Source: Chitinophaga pinensis (GTDB taxonomy: Bacteria; Bacteroidota; Bacteroidia; M30B66). Taken from it: a stretch of DNA of 64,000 nucleotides. Each line of letters opens with the position of its first letter. The first letter of the stretch is position 1. Where the stretch lies: contig CAMCXT010000012.1 in NCBI GenBank assembly GCA_945883545.1, positions 1-64,000 on the forward strand, read 5' to 3'. A program made the position numbers and the translations under genes. Under the pieces are notes generated by a model. The model made no database searches. It was not told where the DNA came from and was given only the letters and a program-made list of their open reading frames with translations. This document shows positions 50,487-60,974 of the stretch, one piece after another.

Positions 50487-53400
50487 CTATTGGTTTAAGG
50501 TAAAGCGCAAGCTCAATCCGAAATTGGTGTTTGAATTCGGGAATTGGTTAGAAATGAAAGGCTTGTTCATGATTCTATCGAAGAACAAACGAACCGTTAC
50601 TTTCTGATTGATCACATAGTCGGCAGAAACCTTAATGGAAACATTTTGCTGACCTGCGGAAAGGATTGGATCGAAAACCGTTTGACCTTCAATTGGAACC
50701 CTACGCACAACAGTTTTGTTGGTTCTCACCGATACGTCGGCACGAATGTTCAAGTCGCTTTTTATCTTCTTTCCTGAACCTTGTATCGTAAATGGAAGTT
50801 CGAAATTCTTCACGATATATCCAGTTCCAATAGTGATCTCACGCCCGTTCACTTCGGTGATTTGAGAATTTTGAAGACTCAAGGATAAATCTCTACTTCT
50901 GCGGAATTCAACTTTGGTGATCAAGCTGTTTTTCCAAGTCATGTCCACATTCAACAACGGCCCAAATTGCTCCGAAATGGAGGCCATCAAGATGTTCAGT
51001 TGAGGGATAATGTTTCCCGTTGGGTCAACTGCATTCGGGTTTTGAAGTGCCAATAAGTTCGTCGTGAATGATCCAACATTAAAGGTCGATCTAAATCCAT
51101 GACCAAGTGAAATGGACTTGAAGTACTTCTTAAAGAATGGAATTTTAGTTAATCCATCGTAGGTAATTCTCCAGTTTGGCTTCGGGATTTTTTGAAACAA
51201 CGACAATTCTTGCTGAGTTGGATCATTACCAGTGTAAGTGGCAATGAATGAAAGGAGCAATACATCTTGCTGTGTTGATCCATAGCCTGTCGGATATCCA
51301 GTTATTGGGTCAATCGCACTGCCACTTAATCGGGAAGCTATGGCTTTACGGTTGTTCAAGAAGTTATCGAATTCGCCGGAGGTGTGAAGTTTGTTGTCGA
51401 GTCTTCCAAATGCGGTTCCCCAAGTGTTTGTTGATATGGAGAATGTACCCGTTTTCAGTGTACTCAATTCCTCGAATACACCTGAATTTGCATTGTACTT
51501 ATAAATCGTGGTGAAGTTTTCAGTGTAATTTCGGTTCGCGTTCAACGTGATTCTCATACCAGGAAGCGGCTCTATCGTTGCATTCCAGGTAAGATTTCTC
51601 GCCAATGTCTTTGTGAATGCATTGTTGAATGTAGTGTCTCGAGTGAGTGCGCCTCGCTCCACCATTAAAGAACGAATATCGCGCTGACTTCCAAAAATGA
51701 ATCCAGTAGTTGGAGTGCCTGATCTCCAATCACGGCCTACATATTGGCTGGCATTCACAAAACCTGGCAATACAGTTCCGTTTGTTTCTGTGTAATTGAT
51801 GGATGCATTTTTCAGCATCATCAAAAACTTGGCTGCATTTTCCAATACGATATCGAATGCAGTTTCCTTCTTTTTGGTAGAATCTTTTTTAGCGTCTTTC
51901 GAAGGCGCCGCCGGATCTTTAGGATCTTTTTTCGGTGCTGCTTTTTTCTTTTCCTTTTGCCCTGCCTTTTTCTGATTGATTTTCTTCAGATAAGGAATCT
52001 TGTTATACAGTTGAACTAGGTTCGCCTGTCCGCTCAGGTTAATATTGGCCGAATTGGAAACGGTATTTCCGAATGGGTTTTGTGCAAATTTATCAGGATT
52101 GTTGGCGTCTCTCACCAGTGGAGCTGCCACCCAGCTGTAAGTTCCACTATATGCTACTGTACCGTTCACAAAATTCAACAATGGGATTTTCGAAAAGGGT
52201 ACCGTGTATGAAGTATTGAAATTGTGCTGGTAATTTGTATTTCGACCGCCATTGCGGAGATTTTTGATTACTGAATCGCGCTTTAAAGGCGTATTGATTT
52301 GACCAGGCTCTTCATCAACTCGGCTCATATTGGTAGCCATGAAGTCGAGTTGAAGCGATTTGGTTAATGGAAGCTTGATGTCGTAAATTCTTTGCCAAGT
52401 GAATGATTTGAAATACGTGGTATCAATTTTCAAGATGGCAACATCCGAATTGTTTCGGAGTTTTTGAGAATTGTAATCCCTCGCAACATCCGAACGAATC
52501 GACAACCGCGATGGCATCAAGTTAAAATTGAAGTCTTTGATTAAATCGAAAGCCTTCGTTTTTGCAAATAGCTTAACGCTTTTGAATGGTTCGATTGATT
52601 TTGGTTTCGGCGAAAAGGTGTACCCGATTCCTACATCATAATTTTTGGTGTAATTGAATTCTACTTCAGGCGATCGTTGGAAATTATCTGCGAAAGCGAA
52701 AGTTAAATCGAAGTTTTCGACACCATAGATTGGATTTTTGGTTTGGCCGCTTCCTTTGTTCTTTCTTACGTTGGTGAAGTTGATGCTTCTACGTTTTTGG
52801 TAAACTTGAGACAACGTTCTTAGTGAATCTCTTGCAGCATCGCTTACTTGATAATCTAAAGCAGTATTAAAACGTACGTCTGGATCAAGTGGATTGAACT
52901 GTGGGTTGCTGATGTTTTCACCAAATTCCCAATACAATGGTACGCTTAGGTTCCAGTCTTTCGGGAAGAATTTTCCCAACTCAATATTGGTAATCAAGCT
53001 GTAGGCTGAGGTATTGCTTCGGCTTCTTTCGATTGGTTTTTTCTCGATGCTTCCAAATCCGAAGGTTGATCTGCTACCTGCAATTGCCACTGTACCTAAG
53101 TCGGCTAATTTAGCAGTTACCCGAGCATTAGCAGCCCATCCACCAGGTTCAAAATATTCTGAAACGCGAAGCTCATTCACCCAAACTTCTGCGCAAGCTA
53201 CAGATCCATCGTCGGGCCAAGGATTATTCTCATCATTTTGAGGATTACGAATCCCGATCATCATGGTTTTAACACCAGATATCTGCGGAACACCCACCAC
53301 TGTAATTCGGTTGTTAGGGAATTCAGGATCTTGAGCGTAATAAGGTTCGTTGAGCTGAATGTTAGGATTGCCGGTCATTTCCCGATTTCGGGCAACTTTT

Positions 53401-56400
53401 GCGTTAGTTAATGCTTCGAGTGCAAAGTCGAAACTGTTCGACCAAACATCTTCTGCATTGGTTGTTCCATCGGGAGTTCGCTTCAATGGAATTTCATATT
53501 CGTAATAGTTGTTCACGAAATCTGTTCCCAAACGCACAAATGCAGTAACTTGATTGTCGGCCCACTGGTTTCCATTCATCGATTCAGCATGCACTTCCAT
53601 CTTGATGCGTTTGTAAGCACGAACATCGAGGTTGGTGTTTTTGTAAACTGCACGCGCCTCTCCATCTTCCAAGTTACAGATTCTCATCTGAAGAGATTGC
53701 TCATTGAGCTGTTGAAGGTTCGTAGTGGCTACATCAACTTCGCGTCGGATTTTAGGAGGAAGGATGTAGTTTACAGGGATTTTATCGCCATTCTCCTCAA
53801 TGTTTACGGTTGATACCTGGAAGTTTGTATTCAAATCGTTTCCAAGGAATAAACCTGGATCTTTTAAGCTGTATTCGAATCTTCTCCATTCTGCACGAAC
53901 CAATTCCAATCTCGCCATTCTCGCAATAACTGGTTCTTGGAAATTGTGGAAGAACATCCTTACAAAACGGATTGAACGGAAATCCGCAATAGAGCCCACT
54001 TTCGATGTAAATGAACGGATTGGAACACGGAATTGGTACCAATCAACCGCTACATCTTGACCATTGCTCAACTTGCCTTTTCCAGGCACTTTGTCGATGA
54101 TGTAGTTTTGACCAACCACCATATCCTGCGGACGCATGCTGATTTTGTACTGGAAATAACTTTCCGCAACGCTCAGGGTGTTGTCGCGATTGATGTCTTC
54201 GATATTCGGTAAAGGAGTAGCAGCAGTAGGGTAATTTTCTATTTGATCTTCACCCAATTTAGAGTTGCCTTCTAAACCATTGTACAGCGTATATCGAGTA
54301 ATGATATCAGCCTGTTGAGCATCCCAGAATTCGGTATTTCTAAAGAAGCGGTAATCATCGCCCGAAGGATCGGCTTCAAAACGTGCCAATGCATCAGGAT
54401 TTAGTGCAGTTTGAAGCTGGTTGAGGTAATTCTGGAAGAATACGCGCTCCGAATCATTTGGCAATCCATCCAAACCAACATCTTGTAAAGGTCGAGATTC
54501 TGGGTTGTTATCGAATGCGTTTACAAGTGGCGGTGCAGTTGGATATTTTCCCCAAACTGTTGTGTCGAAATTGGCATTTTCAGTAGTGATGGGCAATCCG
54601 TTTTCGAAACTTTGTTGTCCATCGCGAAGCACATCTTCGGAGATATTTCCTAGGTTGATGTAAAAATCTCCACCTGTTCCGCTGTTGATTGCAGTGCCGT
54701 CACCTAAACCATTCGCAAATGGGTCCATCATCCAAAATTCGATGTAGTCGATATTGGCCGACTCGAAATCGGTTGTTTCGATGCGGCGCATGATCCCACC
54801 CCAGCGACTTTTCGGGTTTTTTAGTGTTCCATCAACATTCAAACCAGCAGAAAATTCATTTTCAAGCACGTCGTAGTTGTATGGCCCACGTACTTTTGGA
54901 TCGAAGTGTAGATCGAGAACAGGCATGATTTGTACCTGTCCGTTTGGTCTTGCTTTATTCGGGAAGATTTCGGTTTCTACAATCTGCCGCATGAAATTGT
55001 TCGACTGCATTGGAGAATCCTGAATGTAGTCGGGCGTTGTATTTCCATTTCTGGAAAACAGTGGGTCGATGGTGTACCAGTTTAATCTTGCACGGTTGTA
55101 ATTGTATGCAAGACTGTTAAATAGGTCTCCTTCACGAAGAAGATTTTGTTGTCCACTTGGTGTTGATGCAATAAACCAATTCCCCATGTTTCGGATGTCG
55201 ATGGTTGATTCTGCACCTTCGAAATCGTCGATATATGAAAGACCTTCTTTCCCAATAATCTTAGAGTGGCCTGGGATGAGCTTAGCCATTTCCCATGTGG
55301 CTGTGATGGTAGAAGTTTCTTTGGTTGAATAGAATGGAAGTCTGTCGATCAAGCGAGTTAACCAACGTGAATCGCGTTTGATATTTCCATCGAGCCCGAT
55401 GATGGTATTCGAAATAGGTTCGTCGCCGATGTTGATTTTTTGCGTCATCGGGCGCTCGGTGAGGTTCATGATTGTAGCGCCAATACCGAAATCTTTGTCG
55501 ACCATGTAGTCGAAATGCGCACCCATCAAACGCTTACTTTGAATTGCAAAAAGCGTATTGGTTTCGAGTGAAATATTGATAGGCGTTTGAGAATTGAGCA
55601 AGCCTTGGTTGATGATTCTTACACGACCAAGTGCGTAATCGACTGTATAATCAACATTTTCGGTAAGTGGAACGCCGCCCGCTGTAACGGTTACAGAACC
55701 TTGCGGAACGTTCATGGCATTGAGAGAAATTTCTGAACCTGATGCCGATTGATAAGAACCTTGGATGTAGAATCGATTGTGTTGGGCATCCAATTGAGCA
55801 AGCGGCTGGGTGGTTACATACAGCGAGTCGAATGCGTATTTGTTTGCCAAACCAAGCTCTGCAGGAAGCTGAAACTTACTTCTCAAGAAGTTTTTGAAGG
55901 GTTCGCGCATCGGGAAAACGATACGGCCTTTGTCGGCTTGAATGGTTTTCCCTTCAATAAAGTCGAAGAAACCATCCGCTTGAGGATCGCTTTGGTTGTT
56001 TAATCGATCGAGGTTAAAGAGTTGAAGGAGGATTTTTCCATTTACATCGGCTCCTTCTGGGATGACATTCATCTTTACCGAGGTTTTTTCGTCTTGGTAA
56101 AGGATGTTTAATTTGAAATTTTCTTTGCTGATTTGGAAGCCGTTCAACGAGTAAACATTCTTCATCATCAGTTCCCAGATAGGCTTCTTGGTGAAAATCT
56201 GGGTGCCTTTTAGCATCTTTAGAACCAACGATCCAGTTCCTTGGATATCGGTGGAGAATTCACCCACCTGATACACTTGCTGTCCTTGGCTTGAATTTAC
56301 CGTGTATTGGAATGCAACGGCAAGCACTTCATCCGCGTTAAGCGATTGATTCAATGAAACATACCCTAGTAATGGATTGAGGGTGTATTCGCTTGGATTG

Positions 56401-57743
56401 AGCAATCGGGCGTTCTGCAAATATTCGAAATCGATTGCAGGAACCATTTGAGGAACAAACGAGTTCGGATTGCTCAGTACATCGTTGGTTTTGTTCCTGA
56501 AATCGGGGTGAATAGTAATAATTTGTTGGGCTTGGAGATTGTTGTTTTCGTTTCGTGGAAAAACCACAGATCCGGGCTGTTGCTGGGTGTAGGTATTTAC
56601 GCCATTGTTGAAATAGTTCGGATCAGATTCCCCGAGATCGGCAAATGCAGCGATATTTCTAACGTTGTTGGTCGCGTAGGTTCTGTTGGTGATATAAACC
56701 TCGACCCTCGTTACATTGAATGGAGATGTAACATTCGGCAAAGTCGACATTGATTGATCGTATCGGTCTTTGAACCATTGTGCGAGGAAGAAGTGCCTGT
56801 TTGCATCGTAATTAGCAGCCGAAACTTCAAATTGTTGCGTTTGAGCACCGCCTTGAACTGTAATGTTTTTACGGTCGCCTTGTTGTTGTGAGAAAATCGT
56901 AGTGGCAGTAAGTCGACCGAACTTTAACTTAGCCTTTACACCCATCAAACTTTGAGAACCGGTAATAAGTGTTCCTGTAAGTGGAAGGTTTACGTTTCCT
57001 GCTTCGAGCAATTGGATAATTTCATCTTCCTTTCCTTCGTACTTCAGGTTCACTTTGTTGTCGAAGTTGAAGCCTGTTTCAGTGTTGTAGTTGGTTTGTA
57101 GTTGGATTTTATCTCCAATTTTACCTACCAAGTTCATTTGAATTTTTTGCTGGAAGTTGAAGGCTCCAACGCGTTGTTGACGGATTGGAAGCGCTGGATT
57201 TTGTGTCCTAACGAAGTTTCCACCGAAAATAAGTTCTGCTGAACCTTGCGGTCGGATGTCGATCACATTGGAACCGAAAATACCAGCAAAGGCATCACCT
57301 GGGACAATGATTTTTGGTGCAAAGCCTTTTTGTTTGTTAACGTCATCGCCAGCAATACGGTCTCTCCAATTTTTCTTTATCGCTTGGTCGAAATCATTGT
57401 CGAGATACTCTTGCATCGTCATGTAGTCGGGATGACGATAGTTGTAGTTTCCAACCTTTTGGTTGATATCGAATTCGTTCGTCTCGGTATTGAGATCGAT
57501 GGTGGTTTGGATATTCGCTGGATCCTTTAAGAAAAGCCCATTGGGATTAGGGTCGGTTGGATCGAAGTTGTCGTCGTTGAAAGGAAACGGGAGATCAACA
57601 AGCGTATCGGTATCAGTTGTATCGCCTGGTCCTGGAGATACGCTAAACATTGAGGCATACGGTCGGCTGTTAGCACTCCATACAATGAAGAGCAGGAGTC
57701 CTGTAACAATGCTGAAAGAAAGATATTTAGCGTAGGTTTTCAA
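50487..57743 (-). CDS. sprA: SprA/Sov, outer-membrane translocon of the type IX secretion system
   Basis: SprA is the giant 36-strand outer-membrane pore through which type IX substrates leave; it is also needed for gliding in flavobacteria. At 2418 residues it has the full family length. An N-terminal signal segment (YLSFSIVTGLLLFIVWSANS) is followed by the diagnostic GSNVIDIRPQGSAELIFGGN, NFQQKIQMNLVGKIGDK, GKEGLSYIDDFEGAESTIDI, and late strand repeats ending LSLRFTLNQ. Residues ~1919-1958 are a lysine/alanine/proline-rich insert. The start is TTG: an in-frame TGA lies directly upstream and the next ATG (codon 31) would remove the signal. It lies after ruvA and before gcvH. Confidence 0.96.
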   Translation of the reverse strand: MKTYAKYLSFSIVTGLLLFIVWSANSRPYASMFSVSPGPGDTTDTDTLVDLPFPFNDDNFDPTDPNPNGLFLKDPANIQTTIDLNTETNEFDINQKVGNYNYRHPDYMTMQEYLDNDFDQAIKKNWRDRIAGDDVNKQKGFAPKIIVPGDAFAGIFGSNVIDIRPQGSAELIFGGNFVRTQNPALPIRQQRVGAFNFQQKIQMNLVGKIGDKIQLQTNYNTETGFNFDNKVNLKYEGKEDEIIQLLEAGNVNLPLTGTLITGSQSLMGVKAKLKFGRLTATTIFSQQQGDRKNITVQGGAQTQQFEVSAANYDANRHFFLAQWFKDRYDQSMSTLPNVTSPFNVTRVEVYITNRTYATNNVRNIAAFADLGESDPNYFNNGVNTYTQQQPGSVVFPRNENNNLQAQQIITIHPDFRNKTNDVLSNPNSFVPQMVPAIDFEYLQNARLLNPSEYTLNPLLGYVSLNQSLNADEVLAVAFQYTVNSSQGQQVYQVGEFSTDIQGTGSLVLKMLKGTQIFTKKPIWELMMKNVYSLNGFQISKENFKLNILYQDEKTSVKMNVIPEGADVNGKILLQLFNLDRLNNQSDPQADGFFDFIEGKTIQADKGRIVFPMREPFKNFLRSKFQLPAELGLANKYAFDSLYVTTQPLAQLDAQHNRFYIQGSYQSASGSEISLNAMNVPQGSVTVTAGGVPLTENVDYTVDYALGRVRIINQGLLNSQTPINISLETNTLFAIQSKRLMGAHFDYMVDKDFGIGATIMNLTERPMTQKINIGDEPISNTIIGLDGNIKRDSRWLTRLIDRLPFYSTKETSTITATWEMAKLIPGHSKIIGKEGLSYIDDFEGAESTIDIRNMGNWFIASTPSGQQNLLREGDLFNSLAYNYNRARLNWYTIDPLFSRNGNTTPDYIQDSPMQSNNFMRQIVETEIFPNKARPNGQVQIMPVLDLHFDPKVRGPYNYDVLENEFSAGLNVDGTLKNPKSRWGGIMRRIETTDFESANIDYIEFWMMDPFANGLGDGTAINSGTGGDFYINLGNISEDVLRDGQQSFENGLPITTENANFDTTVWGKYPTAPPLVNAFDNNPESRPLQDVGLDGLPNDSERVFFQNYLNQLQTALNPDALARFEADPSGDDYRFFRNTEFWDAQQADIITRYTLYNGLEGNSKLGEDQIENYPTAATPLPNIEDINRDNTLSVAESYFQYKISMRPQDMVVGQNYIIDKVPGKGKLSNGQDVAVDWYQFRVPIRSFTSKVGSIADFRSIRFVRMFFHNFQEPVIARMARLELVRAEWRRFEYSLKDPGLFLGNDLNTNFQVSTVNIEENGDKIPVNYILPPKIRREVDVATTNLQQLNEQSLQMRICNLEDGEARAVYKNTNLDVRAYKRIKMEVHAESMNGNQWADNQVTAFVRLGTDFVNNYYEYEIPLKRTPDGTTNAEDVWSNSFDFALEALTNAKVARNREMTGNPNIQLNEPYYAQDPEFPNNRITVVGVPQISGVKTMMIGIRNPQNDENNPWPDDGSVACAEVWVNELRVSEYFEPGGWAANARVTAKLADLGTVAIAGSRSTFGFGSIEKKPIERSRSNTSAYSLITNIELGKFFPKDWNLSVPLYWEFGENISNPQFNPLDPDVRFNTALDYQVSDAARDSLRTLSQVYQKRRSINFTNVRKNKGSGQTKNPIYGVENFDLTFAFADNFQRSPEVEFNYTKNYDVGIGYTFSPKPKSIEPFKSVKLFAKTKAFDLIKDFNFNLMPSRLSIRSDVARDYNSQKLRNNSDVAILKIDTTYFKSFTWQRIYDIKLPLTKSLQLDFMATNMSRVDEEPGQINTPLKRDSVIKNLRNGGRNTNYQHNFNTSYTVPFSKIPLLNFVNGTVAYSGTYSWVAAPLVRDANNPDKFAQNPFGNTVSNSANINLSGQANLVQLYNKIPYLKKINQKKAGQKEKKKAAPKKDPKDPAAPSKDAKKDSTKKKETAFDIVLENAAKFLMMLKNASINYTETNGTVLPGFVNASQYVGRDWRSGTPTTGFIFGSQRDIRSLMVERGALTRDTTFNNAFTKTLARNLTWNATIEPLPGMRITLNANRNYTENFTTIYKYNANSGVFEELSTLKTGTFSISTNTWGTAFGRLDNKLHTSGEFDNFLNNRKAIASRLSGSAIDPITGYPTGYGSTQQDVLLLSFIATYTGNDPTQQELSLFQKIPKPNWRITYDGLTKIPFFKKYFKSISLGHGFRSTFNVGSFTTNLLALQNPNAVDPTGNIIPQLNILMASISEQFGPLLNVDMTWKNSLITKVEFRRSRDLSLSLQNSQITEVNGREITIGTGYIVKNFELPFTIQGSGKKIKSDLNIRADVSVRTNKTVVRRVPIEGQTVFDPILSAGQQNVSIKVSADYVINQKVTVRLFFDRIMNKPFISNQFPNSNTNFGLSLRFTLNQ

Positions 57744-57778
57744 TCAGATAACTAACTTTTAGAAACGATGGTAATTCG

Positions 57779-58363
57779 TTAGATTACTTTTAAGGTTTGC
57801 TTAATAAGTTCTTCAACGCTCAACTCCGAATCTTGTGATTTTTGAACTTTATCGAGTGCTTTTTCTGCAAGATTTTTAGGGAAACCCAATAAAGTCAGTG
57901 CAGTTAACGCCTCGTTGCGTGTTGTATTGTGCAACCCAGCAAAAAGTTCAGGACTCACCGAATCGCGGTCGAACTTGCCTTTCAGATCGATAATGATCCT
58001 TTGGGCAGTTTTCTCTCCAATCCCTTTCACGGCTTTTAGAGTTCCTACTTGGTTGTTAATCACAGCATCAGCGATTTCGTTGGCAGTGAGCGAAGATAAA
58101 ATCATCCTTGCTGTTGACGCGCCCACTCCAGATACATTTATCAACATCCTAAAAGTTTCTCTCTCAGCACGCGAATGAAAACCATAGAGGGTATGCGCAT
58201 CCTCTCGAATGGCAAGGTGTGTATAGAGTTTACATTGTTCGGCACTTCCAATTTGGCTAAAAGTTGACAATGAGATATTCAAAAAATAGCCTACGCCTGC
58301 CGCTTCGATTACAGCGTAAGTGGGCGTTTTTTCAATTAGTTTACCGTTAATATAATCGAACAT
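57779..58363 (-). CDS. ruvA: Holliday junction branch migration protein RuvA
   Basis: RuvA binds Holliday junctions as a tetramer and loads the RuvB motor. It has 194 residues. An N-terminal OB fold (MFDYINGKLIEKTPTYAVIEAAGVGYFLNIS) is followed by two helix-hairpin-helix motifs (FRMLINVSGVGASTARMIL; LKAVKGIGEKTAQRIIIDL) and the C-terminal RuvB-binding domain (NEALTALTLLGFPKNLAEKAL). It sits 2 bases after maeB and 35 bases before the sprA start, so the three are probably one transcript. ruvB is not in the window. Confidence 0.96.
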   Translation of the reverse strand: MFDYINGKLIEKTPTYAVIEAAGVGYFLNISLSTFSQIGSAEQCKLYTHLAIREDAHTLYGFHSRAERETFRMLINVSGVGASTARMILSSLTANEIADAVINNQVGTLKAVKGIGEKTAQRIIIDLKGKFDRDSVSPELFAGLHNTTRNEALTALTLLGFPKNLAEKALDKVQKSQDSELSVEELIKQTLKVI

Positions 58364-58365
58364 CT

Positions 58366-60633
58366 TTAGGATTTTGCTTGTGCATCAACAACGGCAAGCG
58401 TTATCATATTTACGATTTCTCTCACTGAACTGCCTAATTGAAGCACGTGTACAGGTTTCTTCATGCCAAGCAACAACGGGCCAATGGCTTCAGATTCTCC
58501 AATTTCTTGAAGTAATTTGTAAGCAATGTTTCCAGCTGCAAGATTAGGGAAAATCAATGTGTTCACTTGATGTCCAACCAATGTAGAGAATGGAAATTGT
58601 TCCTTCAACATGTCATTGTTCACGGCAAAGTTTGCTTGGATTTCTCCATCCACTTTTAGGTGAGGATGTTTTTCATGAAGGATTTTCACTGCCTCGCGAA
58701 CTTTAATCGAATCTGGACCTTCGGATGATCCGAAGTTAGCATACGACAACATGGCGATTTTCGGAGTGATGTTTAAGTTCGAAACCGCTTGAGCAACGAG
58801 CACAGTAATGTCGGCAAGCTCTTCAGCAGTTGGATTTACGTTTACGGTGGTATCGGCGAAGAAGAACGGACCTTTTTTGGTCATCATGATGTAAAGGCCA
58901 GCAACACGCTTTACGTTCTCACGAATGCCAATTACCTGAAGTGCAGGACGAATGGTGTCAGGATATTTTCTGGTAAGGCCCGAAATAAGTGCATCAGCGT
59001 AGCCTGTTCGAACCAACATGGAACCGAAGTAGTTTCGTTCGCGCATGATTTGTTTTGCTTCGAAAATCGTGAAGCCACGGCGCTTTCTTAAATCGTAGAA
59101 TATCTCACCGAATTCAGCAACCCGAGCAGCTTCGGCTTCACTTCTTGGGTCGATAATTTCCAAGCCTTCAATATTGATTCCGAATTCACTTGCAATTGCT
59201 TCAATTTTAACCTTGTTTCCTAAAAGGATCGGGATTGCAATTCCTTCATTTCGAGCAACCTGTGCAGCTTTCAGGATTTTATAGTGATCGGCTTCAGCAA
59301 AAACAATTCGCTTCGGAGATGTTTTCGCCCTAGTGGTGATACGATCGATCAATGTATTGTCGAGACCCATCCGATGGATAAGTTCGTCTTTGTATTTTTC
59401 AAAATCGTCGATTGGTGCCATAGCCACACCTGAATCCATAGCTGCTTTCGCAACAGCTGGTGCGACAGTGGTGATCAAGCGAGGATCCAATGGTTTTGGG
59501 ATGATGTAATCTCTGCCAAATTGCAAATTGGCTTTGTTGTAAGCCATGTTTACCAACTCGGGCACTTGCTGCTTGGCCAAATCTGCAATGGCATAAACTG
59601 CTGCAAGTTTCATTTCTTCGTTGATGCATGTAGCCCGAACATCGAGCGCTCCGCGGAAGATGAATGGAAAACCAAGTACATTATTTACTTGATTCGGAAA
59701 GTCGGATCGACCTGTTGCCATGATGATATCTGGACGAGCCTCGATCGCATCATCGTATGGAATTTCTGGATTCGGGTTCGCAAGTGCGAAAACAATAGCA
59801 TTGGGAGCCATCGTTTTGATCATGTCTTTCGATACGATATTTCCCTTCGACAAACCAACGAATACATCTGCATTTTGAAGTGCTTCAGTGAGTGTTGAAA
59901 TTTGAAGATCGCGTGCAAATTTTTGTTTTTGTTCGTCCAAATCAGTGCGGCTGGTAGAAATCACACCAGTACTGTCGCACATGATCAAATTTTTTGGATC
60001 AACGCCAAGTTGCAGATATAGACTAGCACAAGAAATGGCTGAAGCTCCAGCGCCATTGAAAACCACTTTTACTTCTTTGATGCTTTTGCCTGCTATTTCC
60101 AGCGCGTTGAGCAATGCCGATCCGGTGATGATTGCCGTACCATGCTGATCATCGTGCATTACTGGGATTTTCAATGCTTCCTTTAACCGTCTTTCAATTT
60201 CGAAACACTCTGGCGCTTTGATATCTTCCAAATTAATTCCACCAAATGTTGGTGCAATCGCCTTCACCGTGTTGCAGAAAAGATCGATGTCGTTCGCATC
60301 AATTTCAATATCGAAAACATCAATATCGGCGAAGATCTTGAACAAAACGCCCTTTCCTTCCATTACGGGCTTTGAAGCTTCTGGACCGATGTTCCCAAGA
60401 CCTAATACAGCGGTGCCATTTGAAATTACAGCTACAAGGTTTCCTTTGGCAGTGTATTTATAAACATCTTCAGGGTTTGCATGAATCTCTGTGCAAGGTT
60501 CAGCTACGCCTGGAGAATATGCAAGTGATAAATCTCTTTGAGTAGAAGTAGGCTTTGTTGGCACTACTGCAATTTTTCCTGGACGCCCATTAGAGTGGTA
60601 ATCCAGCGCTTGTTTCTTTCTATAATCGTCCAT
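58366..60633 (-). CDS. maeB: NADP-dependent malic enzyme, phosphotransacetylase-fused form
   Basis: MaeB decarboxylates malate to pyruvate, making NADPH. From the ATG MDDYRKKQALDYHSNGRPGK it has 755 residues; the ORF-track TTG start is rejected. Malic N-terminal domain (SLAYSPGVAEPC, NGTAVLGLGNIG, HDDQHGTAIITGSALLNAL) and NAD(P)-binding domain (VVFNGAGASAISC, FALANPNPEIPYDDA) cover about 1-430. The rest is a phosphotransacetylase-like domain (RIVFAEADHYKILKAAQ, GMKKPVHVLQLGSSVREIVNM) thought to be regulatory. It opens the maeB-ruvA-sprA run. Confidence 0.95.
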   Translation of the reverse strand: MDDYRKKQALDYHSNGRPGKIAVVPTKPTSTQRDLSLAYSPGVAEPCTEIHANPEDVYKYTAKGNLVAVISNGTAVLGLGNIGPEASKPVMEGKGVLFKIFADIDVFDIEIDANDIDLFCNTVKAIAPTFGGINLEDIKAPECFEIERRLKEALKIPVMHDDQHGTAIITGSALLNALEIAGKSIKEVKVVFNGAGASAISCASLYLQLGVDPKNLIMCDSTGVISTSRTDLDEQKQKFARDLQISTLTEALQNADVFVGLSKGNIVSKDMIKTMAPNAIVFALANPNPEIPYDDAIEARPDIIMATGRSDFPNQVNNVLGFPFIFRGALDVRATCINEEMKLAAVYAIADLAKQQVPELVNMAYNKANLQFGRDYIIPKPLDPRLITTVAPAVAKAAMDSGVAMAPIDDFEKYKDELIHRMGLDNTLIDRITTRAKTSPKRIVFAEADHYKILKAAQVARNEGIAIPILLGNKVKIEAIASEFGINIEGLEIIDPRSEAEAARVAEFGEIFYDLRKRRGFTIFEAKQIMRERNYFGSMLVRTGYADALISGLTRKYPDTIRPALQVIGIRENVKRVAGLYIMMTKKGPFFFADTTVNVNPTAEELADITVLVAQAVSNLNITPKIAMLSYANFGSSEGPDSIKVREAVKILHEKHPHLKVDGEIQANFAVNNDMLKEQFPFSTLVGHQVNTLIFPNLAAGNIAYKLLQEIGESEAIGPLLLGMKKPVHVLQLGSSVREIVNMITLAVVDAQAKS

Positions 60634-60974
60634 AATTAACCTATTGTTCAGAGACTGGAAATAAAATAACCAACCTATTCTCAACAAACGCCAAAAATAC
60701 AGGATTTCCGATAGGCGTAGTTCGATTTTTCTTGATTTTTTCCAAATGTTTGTTAGTGTGTATTTGCTTTCAAGTCAGCGACTTGCGCAAATGCTGCCGA
60801 TTGCTTTGTAGTAATAAGTCATTGTTGCAATCCTAATTTCCCAATAATTTGGGCTTAACAACTTGTTTGATAGATCACTGCATTTTGTTTCGAGTTATTG
60901 GATGGAGGGATTTCTTAGGTTTTTGTGGATAATAAATCATTTTCAATGCGATAAATCCTTCTTAGCTTCGCACA
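60634..60974. other. 341-base intergenic region between maeB and the sirtuin gene
   Basis: This AT-rich divergent promoter region is the only gene-free stretch over 300 bases. I see no ORF or RNA gene. It holds short inverted repeats, CCCAA-TAAT-TTGGG (60840-60853) and the palindrome TTGCGCAA (60783-60790), and the sirtuin -7 box at its end. A TTTG with TTATTTTA downstream on the minus strand may serve maeB, but weakly. Confidence 0.5.
60963..60970 (+). promoter_or_regulatory. -7 box of the sirtuin gene, 4 bases from the start codon
   Basis: TAGCTTCG (one mismatch to TAnnTTTG), then CACA, then the ATG. TTTC lies 18 bases upstream in the -33 position. Confidence 0.45.
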
